From: Lichtheimia corymbifera B2541
Lineage: Eukaryota; Mucoromycota; Mucoromycetes; Mucorales; Lichtheimiaceae
Direction: 5' to 3'
DNA length: 64,000 nt
NCBI GenBank assembly: GCA_000697475.1
Contig: JNEU01001143.1
Coordinates: 124,001-188,000 of the forward strand
Positions 49,738 through 60,909 of the stretch are shown piece after piece; position 1 is the first letter of the stretch, and every line of letters begins with the position of its first letter. The notes under the pieces were generated by a model, which searched no databases, had not been told where the DNA came from, and was given only the letters and a program-made list of their open reading frames with translations. The position numbers and the translations under genes are program-made.

Positions 49738-51582
49738 TCAAGTAAAGAGGATGATTTTTTTTACCAGTGATCTACGCTCAATATCGGGGACAGCTTCGTT
49801 TTGATACCTTGAGGAGATACGTTGCTTCAGGTGGTTCCCAACTTGAAAGACAGGGATTGTAATGCCATGAACAAGGATAGATGATAATACAATGGCGTAC
49901 ACAATGGGTTCTAGAATTTGACTTCCATAGCTGTCCGATTGTTCCAAAGTGATATTGATCATTGCTACAGAACAATAAAATACAGAGCCAACACCCATGG
50001 GTCCAAAGAACCCTGTGAATAATGCTTCTTTCAAGTTGTGCACTGCTGGCATAATAGGGTACAATAACGCAACCACAGGTAAACGGCGGAATAAATGTAC
50101 AAGAACGGCAAGCAAAACAAGGGGCATTATGCCTAATTGTACCATGGCTGACCATGGCTGATTTTGCAAGAATATCACCTTGTTAGATTCCCATCTTTAC
50201 ACCTATTCCAGTACATACCATAATAGTGCCAATGTAGATGAACATGCCAAGGTTAAGCATCATATCAATGACCTGTACATCACCTGGTGAGATAATGTGA
50301 ACCATCACTGATATCACCCGTTTTACCTCGACGACATGTGAGTTCTCTGAATTGTACTGATACCATCCATCCCACGTGAATGAGCACCCTGCAATGAAAC
50401 AGGCAAGAAGATCGTCACTGCCGAGTGCACCAACCCAGCCGATAAGGAAAAGCTATACCACATGATCACGTGTCAGTTGATATGCAAAATGCAACATGGT
50501 CCTTGAAGCACTTACGGCTAGTGCTAATGCATAGATTGAAAATGATTCTTCATCAACGAGTTTCCTACCATCATGCATATTGTCAATTCATGGAGTCGGA
50601 TTTAGTACAAGGTCTGCTCATTATTAATGTACCTATCGTGTGCCAATCGTAGCAACTTTCGAGCTAAGAAACCAGTAACAAAGCCGATAAAGATAGATAG
50701 TGCTATTTGGTACAGCATCACTTCGAGTGTCCACCGTACCCATGCTTCACCGGTAGGCATTTGAATCAGGAACATTGCAATAAAAAGGAAAGGGTACCCT
50801 AATCCGTCATTGGCACCGCTGTATATGCATATGCATCAATACCGGTTAATTAAACAATGTTGTTTAGCAGCTTACCTTTCTGCCACAATGATGTTCCTTA
50901 CATTGTTTGGAACATATTTTTCTGCAAAATGGCCTTGAACGATCGAGTTGGCAAGAACCTGGTACAAGAGTAACATCCACCATCATCTTGTTAGTTATTG
51001 TGAAGGGTCAAATGCTTTGCATATGCACTTACAGGGTCGGTGGGTGTAAAGCATGATGCAATCATAAGCGCTTCCAACTTTGCGTTTGTCCGACAATAGC
51101 AACGTTAGCTATCATTGACATATAATAAACATCCAAAGAGAGACTTACAAAGGTGAGATTGGGGAACATTAGCCATACACAAAGTGCGCTCACGATCCAC
51201 ATGCTACTCATCACCAGCACGAGAAGAATAGATAGCGAGCGGGCTTCTTTGATGAGGTACTTTTTCGGCAGTGTGATACCGACAACCATGACTTGGATGC
51301 CGATTGCTATTCGACTAAACTCTCGTGTAAGTTCATGCTTGCCATCCCATCCTTCAAGGTCGATAAGACCAACACCAAGTGGTCCGATGAAAATGCCATA
51401 TAATGTGGCAACCACTATACTCCTTGTTAGATCCACGTTGCATTTTCCTACGACTTTGTCATCTACTTGCGAGCTTCTGACATGTATAGCTTCTCCTTGA
51501 GACCAAGGGAACATAGCCCATAGAATAGGATGAACCCGCCAAAGATACATGTAATCAAAGAGACTTGGTATTCGCTGTCCAT
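49738..51582 (-). CDS. NHA1: Plasma-membrane Na+(K+)/H+ antiporter, Nha1/sod2 type
   Basis: Exports sodium and potassium in exchange for protons (CPA1, fungal Nha1/sod2 branch). The start is at 51582 (MDSEYQVSLITCIFGGFILF); splicing a 44-base GTAGAT...AACAAG intron joins KEKLYMSEARK to SIVVATLYGIFIGPLGV, the conserved first helices. A longer frame starting at 51712 crosses this region but lacks the family N-terminus and was rejected. Further motifs are ASCFTPTDPVLANSIVQG, VAESGANDGLGYPFLFIA (the acidic ND ion-binding site), LACFIAGCSFTWDGWY and GFFGPMGVGSVFYC. The tail after the last helix is short (ending SLVKKIILFT), like S. pombe sod2 and unlike the long-tailed S. cerevisiae Nha1. Confidence 0.9.
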
Positions 51583-52035
51583 CCAAGATGATAAAGTATT
51601 GGAGGAGGAAAAAGAGCGTCGTATGTAAAATCATGTATAGAGAAATGTCCTCCCCATTTTTAAATTCCATGCCACCACTCATCATCACCGCATTGATTAT
51701 GTAGAGTGTCATCTTGTGAACTTGAAGCTGCTGATGAATATGTACGTCCCTGAATCCTCAAATCGGGGGCAGGAGTGATGCGCGCTTTTTGCCATTGCTC
51801 AATTACCCTTTCCTTGTTCAAGTCTTACCATATCAATCAAGAGTGTGCATCTGACACGTTCCCCTACGTAATGGAGGAGATATGCGTTTTGAACCACGTG
51901 ATGGTAGCACCGGTCAAGAGATTAATGCATGTTCCAATGTAGGCTGTCATTGGTATAAGATTTTTATATACATTGTTGTAGAGCTACATATCTAATGTTG
52001 CATTATACATATTATTAGTAGGGGAATATTTATTT
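51583..52035. other. Intergenic, NHA1 promoter side
   Basis: AT-rich, with no gene recognised. The segment 51583-51712 is open in frame with part of the NHA1 first exon, but that frame is not the spliced one. Confidence 0.55.
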
Positions 52036-53086
52036 CTACTGCTGTGCAAGTTTCTTTGCTGTCCAATCGCGAAGCATGTGTATCAGGTACATTACACCAA
52101 AGACGACAACAAAAGCAGCCCCGATACCAAGGTACCAAGCTGCGCATATGGCTCCTTGACTCCAATCCAAAAAGGAATACACCCACCATCCCGTACTAAA
52201 TAATTGGATAAGGATGAATAAAATTCTCGGCTTCGATGATGAATAACCTACCTTGCGAAGATGATAAAGGTAAGAAGCATATAAAGAATAATGTTGATGA
52301 GAATAATGACGACCATCCTGAGAGTCATGCGCATCCGGCTAAAAAGTACTTCCGTAGCCATCAAGACAAAGGATACACCATGCATGGATGTATTGATCCA
52401 CCAATCTATTGGTGGCTGATAACCGCCACTCTGAGCGGCAGATGGGTTCGTGCCACTCGCTATATATGTACATGTGTCAATTGATGGAATCGCCATGACA
52501 CCACAATGGAAACTTACCATGTGTGACTTGAGGAGAGAGTGCAGCCCAATAGACAATGGGTGTAATAATGCTACGTAATGAGGTCAGCAATGTCACCTCG
52601 GTGAATATTCGTGTAACTGAAAAGCCCTGCTGACTTACTTGTAAACACAGATGGTATGATATAGATAATAAAACATGTAATTGAGTACCGATGGCTGATT
52701 GAAAAAAGATCTCGGCTCATGATGATGCATTAAATAGCGAACATGATGATACAGTACGGTCTATAAATTTTCAATCGCATTGTTCTCCTCTTATGGATCA
52801 TGAAAATGCTTACCACAAGATAGGCGTGTAAACCAATATAAGTCATTTCCGTAAAGTGCGCAAAGTAATGTTGAAAGTTGCCTTGGATGGCTGATGTGCC
52901 AATGGATGCCCATATGACTACAGTGCTATAAAGGCACGTAATGACTCGTATACAAAGCAATGCCTTGGATGGCATCCAGTAAGATGTCACAGCCTTCTCG
53001 GGAACAAAGTGATCGAAACCAAACCATCGAATGATTGCTGAATGCGATTGAGGTAATGGATCATCCTGGTAATAATACCGTACCAT
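52036..53086 (-). CDS. FAR-17a/AIG1-like multipass membrane protein
   Basis: Predicted endomembrane protein of the AIG1/ADTRP family; animal members are Thr-dependent hydrolases of fatty-acid esters of hydroxy fatty acids. The start at 53086 gives MVRYYYQDDPLPQSHSAIIR. Hydrophobic segments include CIRVITCLYSTVVIWASIG and MTYIGLHAYLV. The second half has ITPIVYWAALS, WWINTSMHGVSFVLMATEVL with the conserved His, VVIILINIILYMLLTFIIF, and WWVYSFLDWSQGA, matching the MWVYPFLE-type segment of AIG1. The C-terminus is LRDWTAKKLAQQ. Several short introns. The family is assigned from motif spacing; I could not place the catalytic Thr with certainty. Confidence 0.7.
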
Positions 53087-53477
53087 CCTTTGTGGAAGAA
53101 AAAAGAAGCAAAGAGAGAGAGAGAGAAAGAGAGAGAGAAAGGGCTTGGGTTGGAAAGAACACAGGCGAGACTTAGTGTCGTGGCGACAAGGTCAAACCGC
53201 GGAGTTCTGAGTTAACTATTACACCATCGATCGTTCATTGACACTAAGGATGCTATTATAGTCGAAGTAGTAGTAGATCGCGCGTTTCCAGTAGTAGTAT
53301 CCTATCACGATGATCCAAGCAAAACTAGCCATTCTAGCACAACAACAAACATAGCGTACTTGGATACCCATATCATCCAATCATTGCACAAGCATAGTAT
53401 CAGTGTGCATAAATTCAGTCCGCAGCAACATTTACAAGATTGACAGCATTTATTGATCTTCCAAAGAAAGAAAGTAT
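53087..53477. other. Intergenic with (GA)n tract
   Basis: Promoter side of the AIG1-like gene, with a GAGAGAGAGAGA-rich tract at about 53112-53141, and the 3' flank of RPL25. No gene seen. Confidence 0.6.
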
Positions 53478-54166
53478 CTAGATCAAACCGATCTATCATA
53501 ACGGTGGTAAGTTTAAATTATGCAAACGCACTCTTTCACTCTTTTTTCCTTACCTTGTTGGCAACATCCAAAGCATCAGCATCGGCGGTCAAGCGAACGA
53601 AAGCCTTCTTCTTACCATCGGGGCTATGATGGGAAAAAAATAGTTAATAGGAGGAGTCTATCATTCAACTGAGCTCACTATGTATATCCATACCGAATAA
53701 GGGTGTTGACTTGAAGTGCTTCAACATCATAAAGACGCTTGACAGCATCCTTGACCTGGTTCTTGTTGGCCTTGACATCGACAATGAAAGTAAGGGTGTT
53801 GGTTTCCTCAAGCTTCTTCATGGCGGTCTCGGTGTTGACAGGCTGGCGAATGACACGGTATTGGTCCATGCGGGGCAAGTGAGGGACACTCTTGCGAGCA
53901 TATTTGGGCTTGCGAGACAAACGCAAGGTCTTTGGAAGGTGGAAATGAGTCGAGGTGCGGACCTTGCGAGTGGTGTTGCCATGGACACCCTTAAGGGCGG
54001 CCTTCTTGGCAGCAAGAGCCTTTTGAGAAGCAGTAGGAGCTATATAACACAAGGTTAATTTTCATCCATCCATCCATACATCTACGCATCCATCCATCCA
54101 TCCATTCACCCATCCATCTCTATCTCATTTTGTTGTGTTGCTTAGGGTACCTTTCTTGGGTGCCAT
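53478..54166 (-). CDS. RPL25: 60S ribosomal protein uL23 (Rpl25/L23a)
   Basis: Large-subunit protein at the polypeptide exit site, docking point for SRP and nascent-chain factors. Four exons (54166-54151, 54039-53694, 53623-53554, 53492-53478) join to 148 residues: MAPKK then [79 protein letters not shown] and the end VANKIGLI. The length is typical. The first exon is only 16 bases, and the last 15-base exon supplies IGLI. The first intron (54040-54150) carries a GGAT tract. Codon use is strongly biased. Confidence 0.97.
54063..54118 (-). repeat. GGAT tract in first intron of RPL25
   Basis: In the sense direction the first intron contains GGATGGATGGATGGATG with variants, starting about 30 bases after the donor. 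The comparable tract in RPS16 is at 62736-62790. Confidence 0.85.
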
Positions 54167-54352
54167 TGGGTAAAAGAGGATGTATCCAAGGCCACTATCC
54201 ACACCCAAGGAAATGTCAGCCAGCTGCCCTGCTTGAGAAACGACAACTCCTTCCTTTCCCGATCGGATCATAGTGGCGCAGCACAACACCCCTTTAATTT
54301 CTCTCTCCATCCATTATTACACAACACAATAGGAGGAATGATGTCTCGTTTT

Positions 54353-55541
54353 TTAATAATAAGATGCAGAATGAGGGGCATATTGATAAGATCGTTTTCT
54401 TGCTGATGGTGTATATAATCCAAAAACCCGGTTGCTATTACGTCGCCTATGGTGATATTGTTCTTCTCCTTCTTCATCTTGTTGATACAGATCATCCTGC
54501 ATATCATCCCACGCAAGATTACCACCATCCTCTTGCTCTTCCTCCGCATCATAGGTCATGACTTGTAACGTATTGGCAAACCTTACTCTTCGAGATTGAT
54601 TGTTGCTGCTATTACTGTTACTGTTACTGTTAATGTTACTGCTACCAGGTGCTAGATATTGTGGTTGCTTCCTTGGGATACGATGTTGTCGTGATGGTGG
54701 TTCTTGCTGCTGCTGCTGTTGTTGATAGTGATGTGAAGTTGTTCTAGTATCACGCCTCTCATCATCCTGTTGTTGTTGATAGAGTGGCCGTACAGGTTTC
54801 CGTCGTGTGTGTGAAGAAGAAGGGGTAGTGGATAGCTGTGGTAGTAATTGATTGAGAGGAGATTGTGGAGATGGCGTTGGATAGTAACCAAGTACTGGTG
54901 GTTGATGTTGGGAATATAATGGGGTTACAAGTGGATGCTGCTGATGTTGTTGTGGGGTATGTGATGGCATGGGAGGTAACATTGGAGTACAATAATACAT
55001 GCTTTGTGGTTGCTGTGGTTGTTGTTGTTGTAAATATTGGTGGAAGGGAAATGTCGTTTGTTGCGGGGTTGGTTCAAGAAGTAAATGCGCTGAGAGCAAT
55101 GCCATAGCTGGTCCGTGCGATGCATCCAATGGATAAAACTTTGGCATGGAAGGTTCTGATGAAGAAGGTGTTGTTGCACTGCTAGATCGTTTATCGAATA
55201 TCATCAAGTCAACAGATCGATCTCGACGCTCGTCTACAATGATTGGCTTTTTATCCTTTATAAAGACACCAGTTACTACACGTAAGACAATATTAGTAGC
55301 TGTATGCATACATGTTACTGAACATACCAAGTACAACGGGTGGTTGGCCCATAGGCGTGGTCTCTCGCTTGATGACTACGATTGGCTCTGGATTCTCACA
55401 TGTGCAAGGGACATGCAGAAGAACAGGAACCTGCGGCCCGAATTCGTTTGCCGTGTTGCAATTATAGACTTGGTTTTCCAGTTTGAGAGAGATGAATAGG
55501 GGGGAAAAGAAAAAAGAAGATAAAGGAATGGTTTTACGCAC
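54353..55541 (-). CDS. Unrecognised Q/H/P-rich protein (partial model)
   Basis: At least two exons. The upstream one contains ANEFGPQVPVLLHVPCTCEN and RETTPMGQPPVVL; a GTATGT...GTGTAG intron joins it to VTGVFIKDKKPIIVDERRDR and SVDLMIFDKRSS. The rest is low complexity: runs of Gln, Pro, His and Asn, then an acidic YDAEEEQEDGGNLAWDDMQD patch and a basic end RKRSYQYAPHSASYY. The 5' end is not resolved. The open frame up to 55541 has no ATG, and a further open stretch at 55582-55884 (with AFVYLIVFHLSEYDGNLVIR) may be an upstream exon. The mix of a folded basic start and Q-rich regions suits a transcription regulator, but no DNA-binding family was recognised. Confidence 0.55.
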
Positions 55542-55930
55542 GCAGTATTCTCCATTTAGAGTTTTTGTTGTTTACACTCGATCACAGTCTGTGAACCGAT
55601 TTGGTTGCCATGTTGCATCCTTTGTGTTCGCTTTTAGCAGTTTCAGAATAATGACATGAATAAACTAATATTTGTATATGGGGTAATTGATGGATATGTA
55701 ATCCCTGATTCTCCTCAAAGATAAAGCGGATGACAAGGTTCCCATCATATTCGGACAAATGAAAAACAATCAAATAGACGAAGGCTCTCTGGTATGCATG
55801 TTTCCATGGAAATTGATCGGACCAGACAAAGAGCCATGCCTCCCCATTTGCTACAATGAAAAATAGTCCGTTATCTACCACCAATTTTAAAGAGGGCTCT
55901 TTCCATTACACACGCTTACCCGCTTTTTGT
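55542..55930. other. Divergent promoter region, possible minus-strand exon
   Basis: Between the Q/H-rich gene and the WW-domain gene. The minus strand from 55884 to 55582 is open for 100 codons starting MVVDNGLFFIVANGEAWLF; it may be an exon of the Q/H-rich gene or chance. No TATA element stands out. Confidence 0.4.
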
Positions 55931-58492
55931 ATGAGCTACCACCGACATTCCTACAGCCGTGGTAACGGCCGTACGTCTGTATTCAATCGTTTGGGAAGAA
56001 GACGTCAGGATTACAACCCGAGTTATCACCCATCCACCTTCGACGATCGCTACCTCGATGACGATCAGCACGATGAGTACGCCTCGTCCCCGTATGAATA
56101 TCAACCATATGACGGCTATATGGAAGATGAAGACGACTATGTCGATACGATGCCTCCTCGATATGGTAGCTATCGCCAACAGCAGCGGTATCATAGCAAC
56201 TATCACCGGTATGAGCCATCACCATCCCCTCCACCAACGCATAGGTCAACAAAGCGAGTTGGAAGCTATTCACCAAGTGAAATTATTATCACTGCACCAT
56301 TGAATGGAGGCAGAATTGTATCCAAAGGAGAACAGTCTTCTCATCCACAAATGCTGACGGCGTCTTTTACTCCTTCTCCTTCTACGACACCTGGCTACGA
56401 TACTGCTGTACCAGCTCACATTTCACCGCCACAAACGACAGCAGTGTGGTTAAATCAACAACCACATCAGCAGCAACCTCCTTATTCGAATTCATATCCA
56501 GTGATCGAGACAAGCCATCCACCACCTATGATCAGTCAACCATTAGTTTCGCAACATCATGAGCTTCCATCCCCAACTACCACCCGGTACTTGAACGGTT
56601 CGGAGCTAAACCAGATTGCTATGACAACCCAACAGAAGCCATCACCACGACGTGGTGGAGATACTTATATTCCCAATTACTCACGCCAATCACATGATGG
56701 ATCTCGTCCCAGCAAGAAACAACGCATTGAACCCACCAAACCAAAGCATAGTTCAAATAATGATACACCCAAAGCAACATCTGCCCAAAAATCAGCATCG
56801 AATGTGACATCCAAAGCGCGCCCTGAAAAGTCTTCATCACCAAAGAAGCAAGCATCACCTACAAAGAATAGCACCAGTACGACCTCGAGCAGCAAAGGTA
56901 AATCACCATCATCACGTGTTGATGAAAAGCCGACAACCCAGCCGATGCCTCCTAAGGCATCTTTTGAATCGAAGAAGAAGGATACAGTAGATACGTCAGA
57001 ACCCAAGATGGATCACACTCAATCTCAGCAGCCTGTTGAAAGAAAGAATGGCATGTCACCATCTGGGGAATCAGTGATTTCTATGGATATTGGTATTGGC
57101 GAACAATCGGATATCATGTTGCCAGATTGGTCGATTGAAACCGAAGAAGAATTTGCAGTCGATACCAACCAACAACAAGAGAAGAGCAGCAGCAGCAGCA
57201 GCAGCAGCAGCCAACAGCATGATAAAGAGGAATCCAAACTACAAGAGGATGATGATGCTAGGAAACAACGGCAAGTGAATGAGCCGCAAAGACAACAGGA
57301 TCAACGAAAACAACAAGAGCAGCCACCAAAGAAGAAACAGGAGAATGAAGCAGATCAACCAAAAAAACAAAAGCCAGCAGAGAAGAAACAAGAGCAAGAT
57401 GATGAGAACGAATCAAAGCAGCATGATTTATTGGAGAAAGAGCAATCATCTGCAAGAGAGCCTAATCATGGGAAGCGAGAGCGGCCTGAAGAGGATGACA
57501 AATCACAAGTTCATGTCAAAAAACAAGCGAGAAAAGGCAATGAGAATCACCAGCCACGTGATGTCATGCAGAATGGATACAAAGAGGATATCAATGCTGT
57601 ACAACATGGGAATGATTCCGACAATCAAGGTACATCGGCAAGCGAGGTGCATGATCAGCTTGGTACAACAACGCAGGATAGAATTACAAGAGAGGAAAAA
57701 GACGTTCCAGGCAAATCAGAACAAGAGTCGAGCCATGTCGCAGAGCAATCCAATGTCGATCAGCATCAAAAAGAAGACAACCAAGAGGAGAGGAAACAAA
57801 ACGGAGTAAAACATGGTTTGTTCGATACCGAGGATGACCGCACTTTACCGAAGCCTTGGCAAGCGATCGTATCAAGTCGTGGATATGTTTACTATTATAA
57901 TACTGAAACTGGGTTGAGCACATGGGAAAGACCAAAAGCATCACCACCACCACCATCATCATCACCATCAATACCAGCACCCTCTGTGGAAGAGAACGAC
58001 TCTACGGCAAAAGAGACTACATCATCGGATAATAATAATGATACTTCCACCACTACCACCACCATCACAATTGCACCCACAAGCTCCTCCTCACCCTCAT
58101 CCTCATCCACAGACAAGGATAAACAGAGTCAACCTGAAAAGGAAAAAGAAGTGCATCAACAGCAGCAACAGCAACCCCAGCGTGATGTGGAAAAGCAGAT
58201 ATCAGCTCCTCGTGATCCTCGACTTCGCAAAGGAGAAACAGAAAGAAAAAAGTCTCCAACAACGCTTTCGTCATCATCGTCATCGTCTTCATTGCGTCGA
58301 TCGACCAATGACAGTTCCCTTCGTGATCGGTCCCATTCCTCTTCTCCTCGACCCACCCCTACTAGCATCCCCACCAATGACAAGCGATATCGCAATGATC
58401 GATATTACGACTCTTATTCATATCCCCGTTCCCATATGGATTCTTATCGTCCCAACTATGGCCCTAGTTACAATTCTTCTTCACGATTATAA
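55931..58492 (+). CDS. WW-domain protein with long disordered regions
   Basis: Single open exon of 853 codons starting MSYHRHSYSRGNGRTSVFNR. The N-terminus is rich in Tyr, Asp and Arg, followed by Ser/Pro/Thr and Gln/Lys/Glu disorder, including a Ser run from AGC codons (57184-57215). One WW domain lies at about residues 639-668 (LPKPWQAIVSSRGYVYYYNT then GLSTWERP), with both signature Trp residues and the central Tyr triplet, so it should bind proline-rich ligands. The C-terminus holds APRDPRLRKGE and Ser/Arg/Tyr-rich sequence. An RS-like/RDPRLR end plus WW suggests RNA-processing or RNA polymerase II CTD-linked work, which is inference. An in-frame ATG at 55856 is an alternative start. Confidence 0.75.
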   Translation: MSYHRHSYSRGNGRTSVFNRLGRRRQDYNPSYHPSTFDDRYLDDDQHDEYASSPYEYQPYDGYMEDEDDYVDTMPPRYGSYRQQQRYHSNYHRYEPSPSPPPTHRSTKRVGSYSPSEIIITAPLNGGRIVSKGEQSSHPQMLTASFTPSPSTTPGYDTAVPAHISPPQTTAVWLNQQPHQQQPPYSNSYPVIETSHPPPMISQPLVSQHHELPSPTTTRYLNGSELNQIAMTTQQKPSPRRGGDTYIPNYSRQSHDGSRPSKKQRIEPTKPKHSSNNDTPKATSAQKSASNVTSKARPEKSSSPKKQASPTKNSTSTTSSSKGKSPSSRVDEKPTTQPMPPKASFESKKKDTVDTSEPKMDHTQSQQPVERKNGMSPSGESVISMDIGIGEQSDIMLPDWSIETEEEFAVDTNQQQEKSSSSSSSSSQQHDKEESKLQEDDDARKQRQVNEPQRQQDQRKQQEQPPKKKQENEADQPKKQKPAEKKQEQDDENESKQHDLLEKEQSSAREPNHGKRERPEEDDKSQVHVKKQARKGNENHQPRDVMQNGYKEDINAVQHGNDSDNQGTSASEVHDQLGTTTQDRITREEKDVPGKSEQESSHVAEQSNVDQHQKEDNQEERKQNGVKHGLFDTEDDRTLPKPWQAIVSSRGYVYYYNTETGLSTWERPKASPPPPSSSPSIPAPSVEENDSTAKETTSSDNNNDTSTTTTTITIAPTSSSSPSSSSTDKDKQSQPEKEKEVHQQQQQQPQRDVEKQISAPRDPRLRKGETERKKSPTTLSSSSSSSSLRRSTNDSSLRDRSHSSSPRPTPTSIPTNDKRYRNDRYYDSYSYPRSHMDSYRPNYGPSYNSSSRL

Positions 58493-58806
58493 AGAGTTTT
58501 AATCAATGCCTATCTCTCACTCGTTCTATATCCACACACGCATACACCATACCACATTTTCCCTTTGACGTGTATATGTTTTATTAGAGGGATCGTGATG
58601 TAATAATTCAGCTAAGTGTTGGTCATATCATCTATAGTTAATACTGATAATGGAAGAAAGACCATGTATAATAAAGATAAAGAGTATACACGCAGATAAT
58701 GCAATCAATTGGAGTGCGAGGTTGGGGAGAGCGGAATTAAAGGCTCAGTTGCCAAAGCGGTCCTTGAACCAAGTCAATCAAGCTTTTTCTCTTTTCGTTT
58801 GCCACA
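58493..58806. other. Spacer between WW gene and RCL1
   Basis: 3' flank of the WW gene and short upstream region of RCL1, with TTTTTCTCTTTTCGTTTG just before the RCL1 ATG. No gene seen. Confidence 0.6.
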
Positions 58807-60130
58807 ATGTCAAAGCTACTCAAGTTCGAGGGTCACAATTATTTACGGCAACGACTTATTCTCGCCACACTCAGTGGAAAAGTGGTTCGCATTGACAAGA
58901 TCCGCTCGGACGATCACGATCCCGGTATCCGCGACCACGAAGCCAACTTTTTGCGATTACTCGAAAAGGTGACAAACGGCTCCACGATCGAGATCAACTA
59001 TACCGGTACCTCGGTGCTGTATAAACCCGGTGCTATTCAAGGTGGACGTATTGAGCATGATTGTGGCACAGACCGATCCATCAGCTATTATCTCGAACCT
59101 ATGATTGCACTCGCCCCATTCTCAAAGAAGCCATTCATGTTGATACTGAGAGGCATCACAACTGATCATATCGATAACTCGGTAAGTATTCAAATATCCA
59201 GTGATTGAGCTTTCTCCCTTCTAATAAGAATTACTCTGTAGGTGGATATCATTCGTACAGTCTTGCTACCACAATTAAAACGATTTGGGATCGAGGAGCA
59301 TGTGGAATTGAAGGTAAACGGTTATATCAGGTACCACACGGAATGATAGACTCATCATGAGGGCGGTTTTTTCAAAGATTACAAAACGTGGTGCGCCTCC
59401 TCTGGGAGGCGGTGAAATCGTCTTCAACTGCTGCAGCGTACGACAACTGAAACCAGTTCAATACATTGACGAAGGAAGGATCAAACGCATTCGTGGTATC
59501 GCTTATTGTACACGTGTCTCGCCTCAAACTGCCAATCGTATGGTGGAATCGGCTCGTTCCTTGTTGAATCGATACATTCCTGATGTTTATATCTATACGG
59601 ATGTCTACAAAGGTGCCGAGAGTGGCAAGTATGTATATATATACAACATGTTTGGATGAGAAGGGAATGAGGACTCATTGATGATTTAGATCCCCTGGCT
59701 TTGCATTGAGCTTGGTAGCCGAGTCGACGACAGGTGCATTGATCTCGGGTGAAAAGGCAGCAGAGGCAGGCATGACAGCTGAGGATGTGGGCTTGCTGGC
59801 ATCAAAGATCCTTTTACGTGAAGTCAGTAGGGGTGGCTGTGTGGATACAACAAGTCAATGGCTCAACCTATTATTGATGGTACTATGTCCCGAAGACGTG
59901 AGCAAGATTCGCATTGGTCAATTGACTCCTTTTACGTAAGTTATATTCATTGGGAATATTTGTATTGTATGATGGGACTCATTGTTGTTGTATATAGCAT
60001 CCAATACCTGCGAGATCTCAAGGCATTTTTCGGCGTATCATACAAGATCAAGGTGGATGAAGAATCCAACACCACATTGATGACCTGTGTTGGTATCGGC
60101 TACATCAACCATAACAAAAAGACTAGTTAA
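58807..60130 (+). CDS. RCL1: Rcl1, rRNA-processing cyclase-like protein
   Basis: Nucleolar protein of the SSU processome, partner of the GTPase Bms1 and needed for 18S rRNA maturation (A2 cleavage). The start at 58807 gives MSKLLKFEGHNYLRQRLILA. Continuing exons give GTSVLYKPGAIQGGRIEHDC, ISYYLEPMIALAPFSKKPF, TKRGAPPLGGGEIVFNCCSV, RIKRIRGIAYCTRVSPQTAN, GFALSLVAESTTGALISGEK and EVSRGGCVDTTSQWL, ending NHNKKTS. The true RNA 3'-phosphate cyclase nucleophile His segment is not seen; VDTTSQWL in its place is the Rcl1 type. Short introns (first donor right after 59181). Identity is firm. Confidence 0.96.
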
Positions 60131-60909
60131 GCATCCCTGTACTTTATAATATTGCATTTATCTGTTTTGCATTCAAAATGAATATAAGCATTTCATTGAT
60201 CACATTCCCCACACGCATTGTTTTGGATTGTCATATTTCTTTTAGAAAGATTGGGTTCTTGGGATGGTATCGTGTTTCATTAGTGATGTATGTAGTGTAG
60301 CAGCTTGTAGGATTACACATTATTTGGATGAGAACAGATGTGACCAAGTAACCTGCCCTTTCAGCGTCCTGAGCGATCAATCTAGTCAAGCTATTGATGT
60401 CTTTACTATGAGCAATGAAACGTTTTATATTTCTCGGGACCACATTTATGCTGGCAGTTTGTGTAACCAGGATACCTGATTTGTGCTGCAACATCATGTG
60501 GCGAATTGCTATTGCAGTTGTTCTTCTTGCTTACAGACAAGACCTTTATATTATGCAACTTATTGATAGCAAAGGAAAATGTGCCAGAGAACTGTAACTC
60601 TGGTTAAGGCAACGAAACCATCTTTGCGTCATTCAACAATCAATAGTGCTCCTCTTACGGGCCACAAGAAAGTACATGTGACCACCCGCATAGTGAAAAG
60701 GAGTGCCCGAACAATATCGAAAGTATCAATATCAATGACTAGTTATAATGCAAGAGTTTTATTATATTTGTCGAGTATCAACGAAAATAGGTGTCATGGT
60801 TACTTGGGGCATGTGATGGGGTTGCTCCGCAGTTGAATCACTGGGGATTGATTTATGCTCTTCGGTGTAGCTCAAACGATGATTGTTTCTCTTTCTCTTT
60901 TTCACACAT
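60131..60909. other. Intergenic, no gene seen
   Basis: About 780 bases between two plus-strand genes. Small overlapping frames on both strands (such as 60231-60497 minus and 60579-60836 plus) lack motifs. CTCTTTTTCACACAT immediately precedes the RAB18 start. Confidence 0.55.

Noticed and set aside
51062..51712. 216-codon frame as the NHA1 first exon
   Set aside because: Its first third lacks the family's first helix and KEKLY motif, which are found in another frame starting at 51582.
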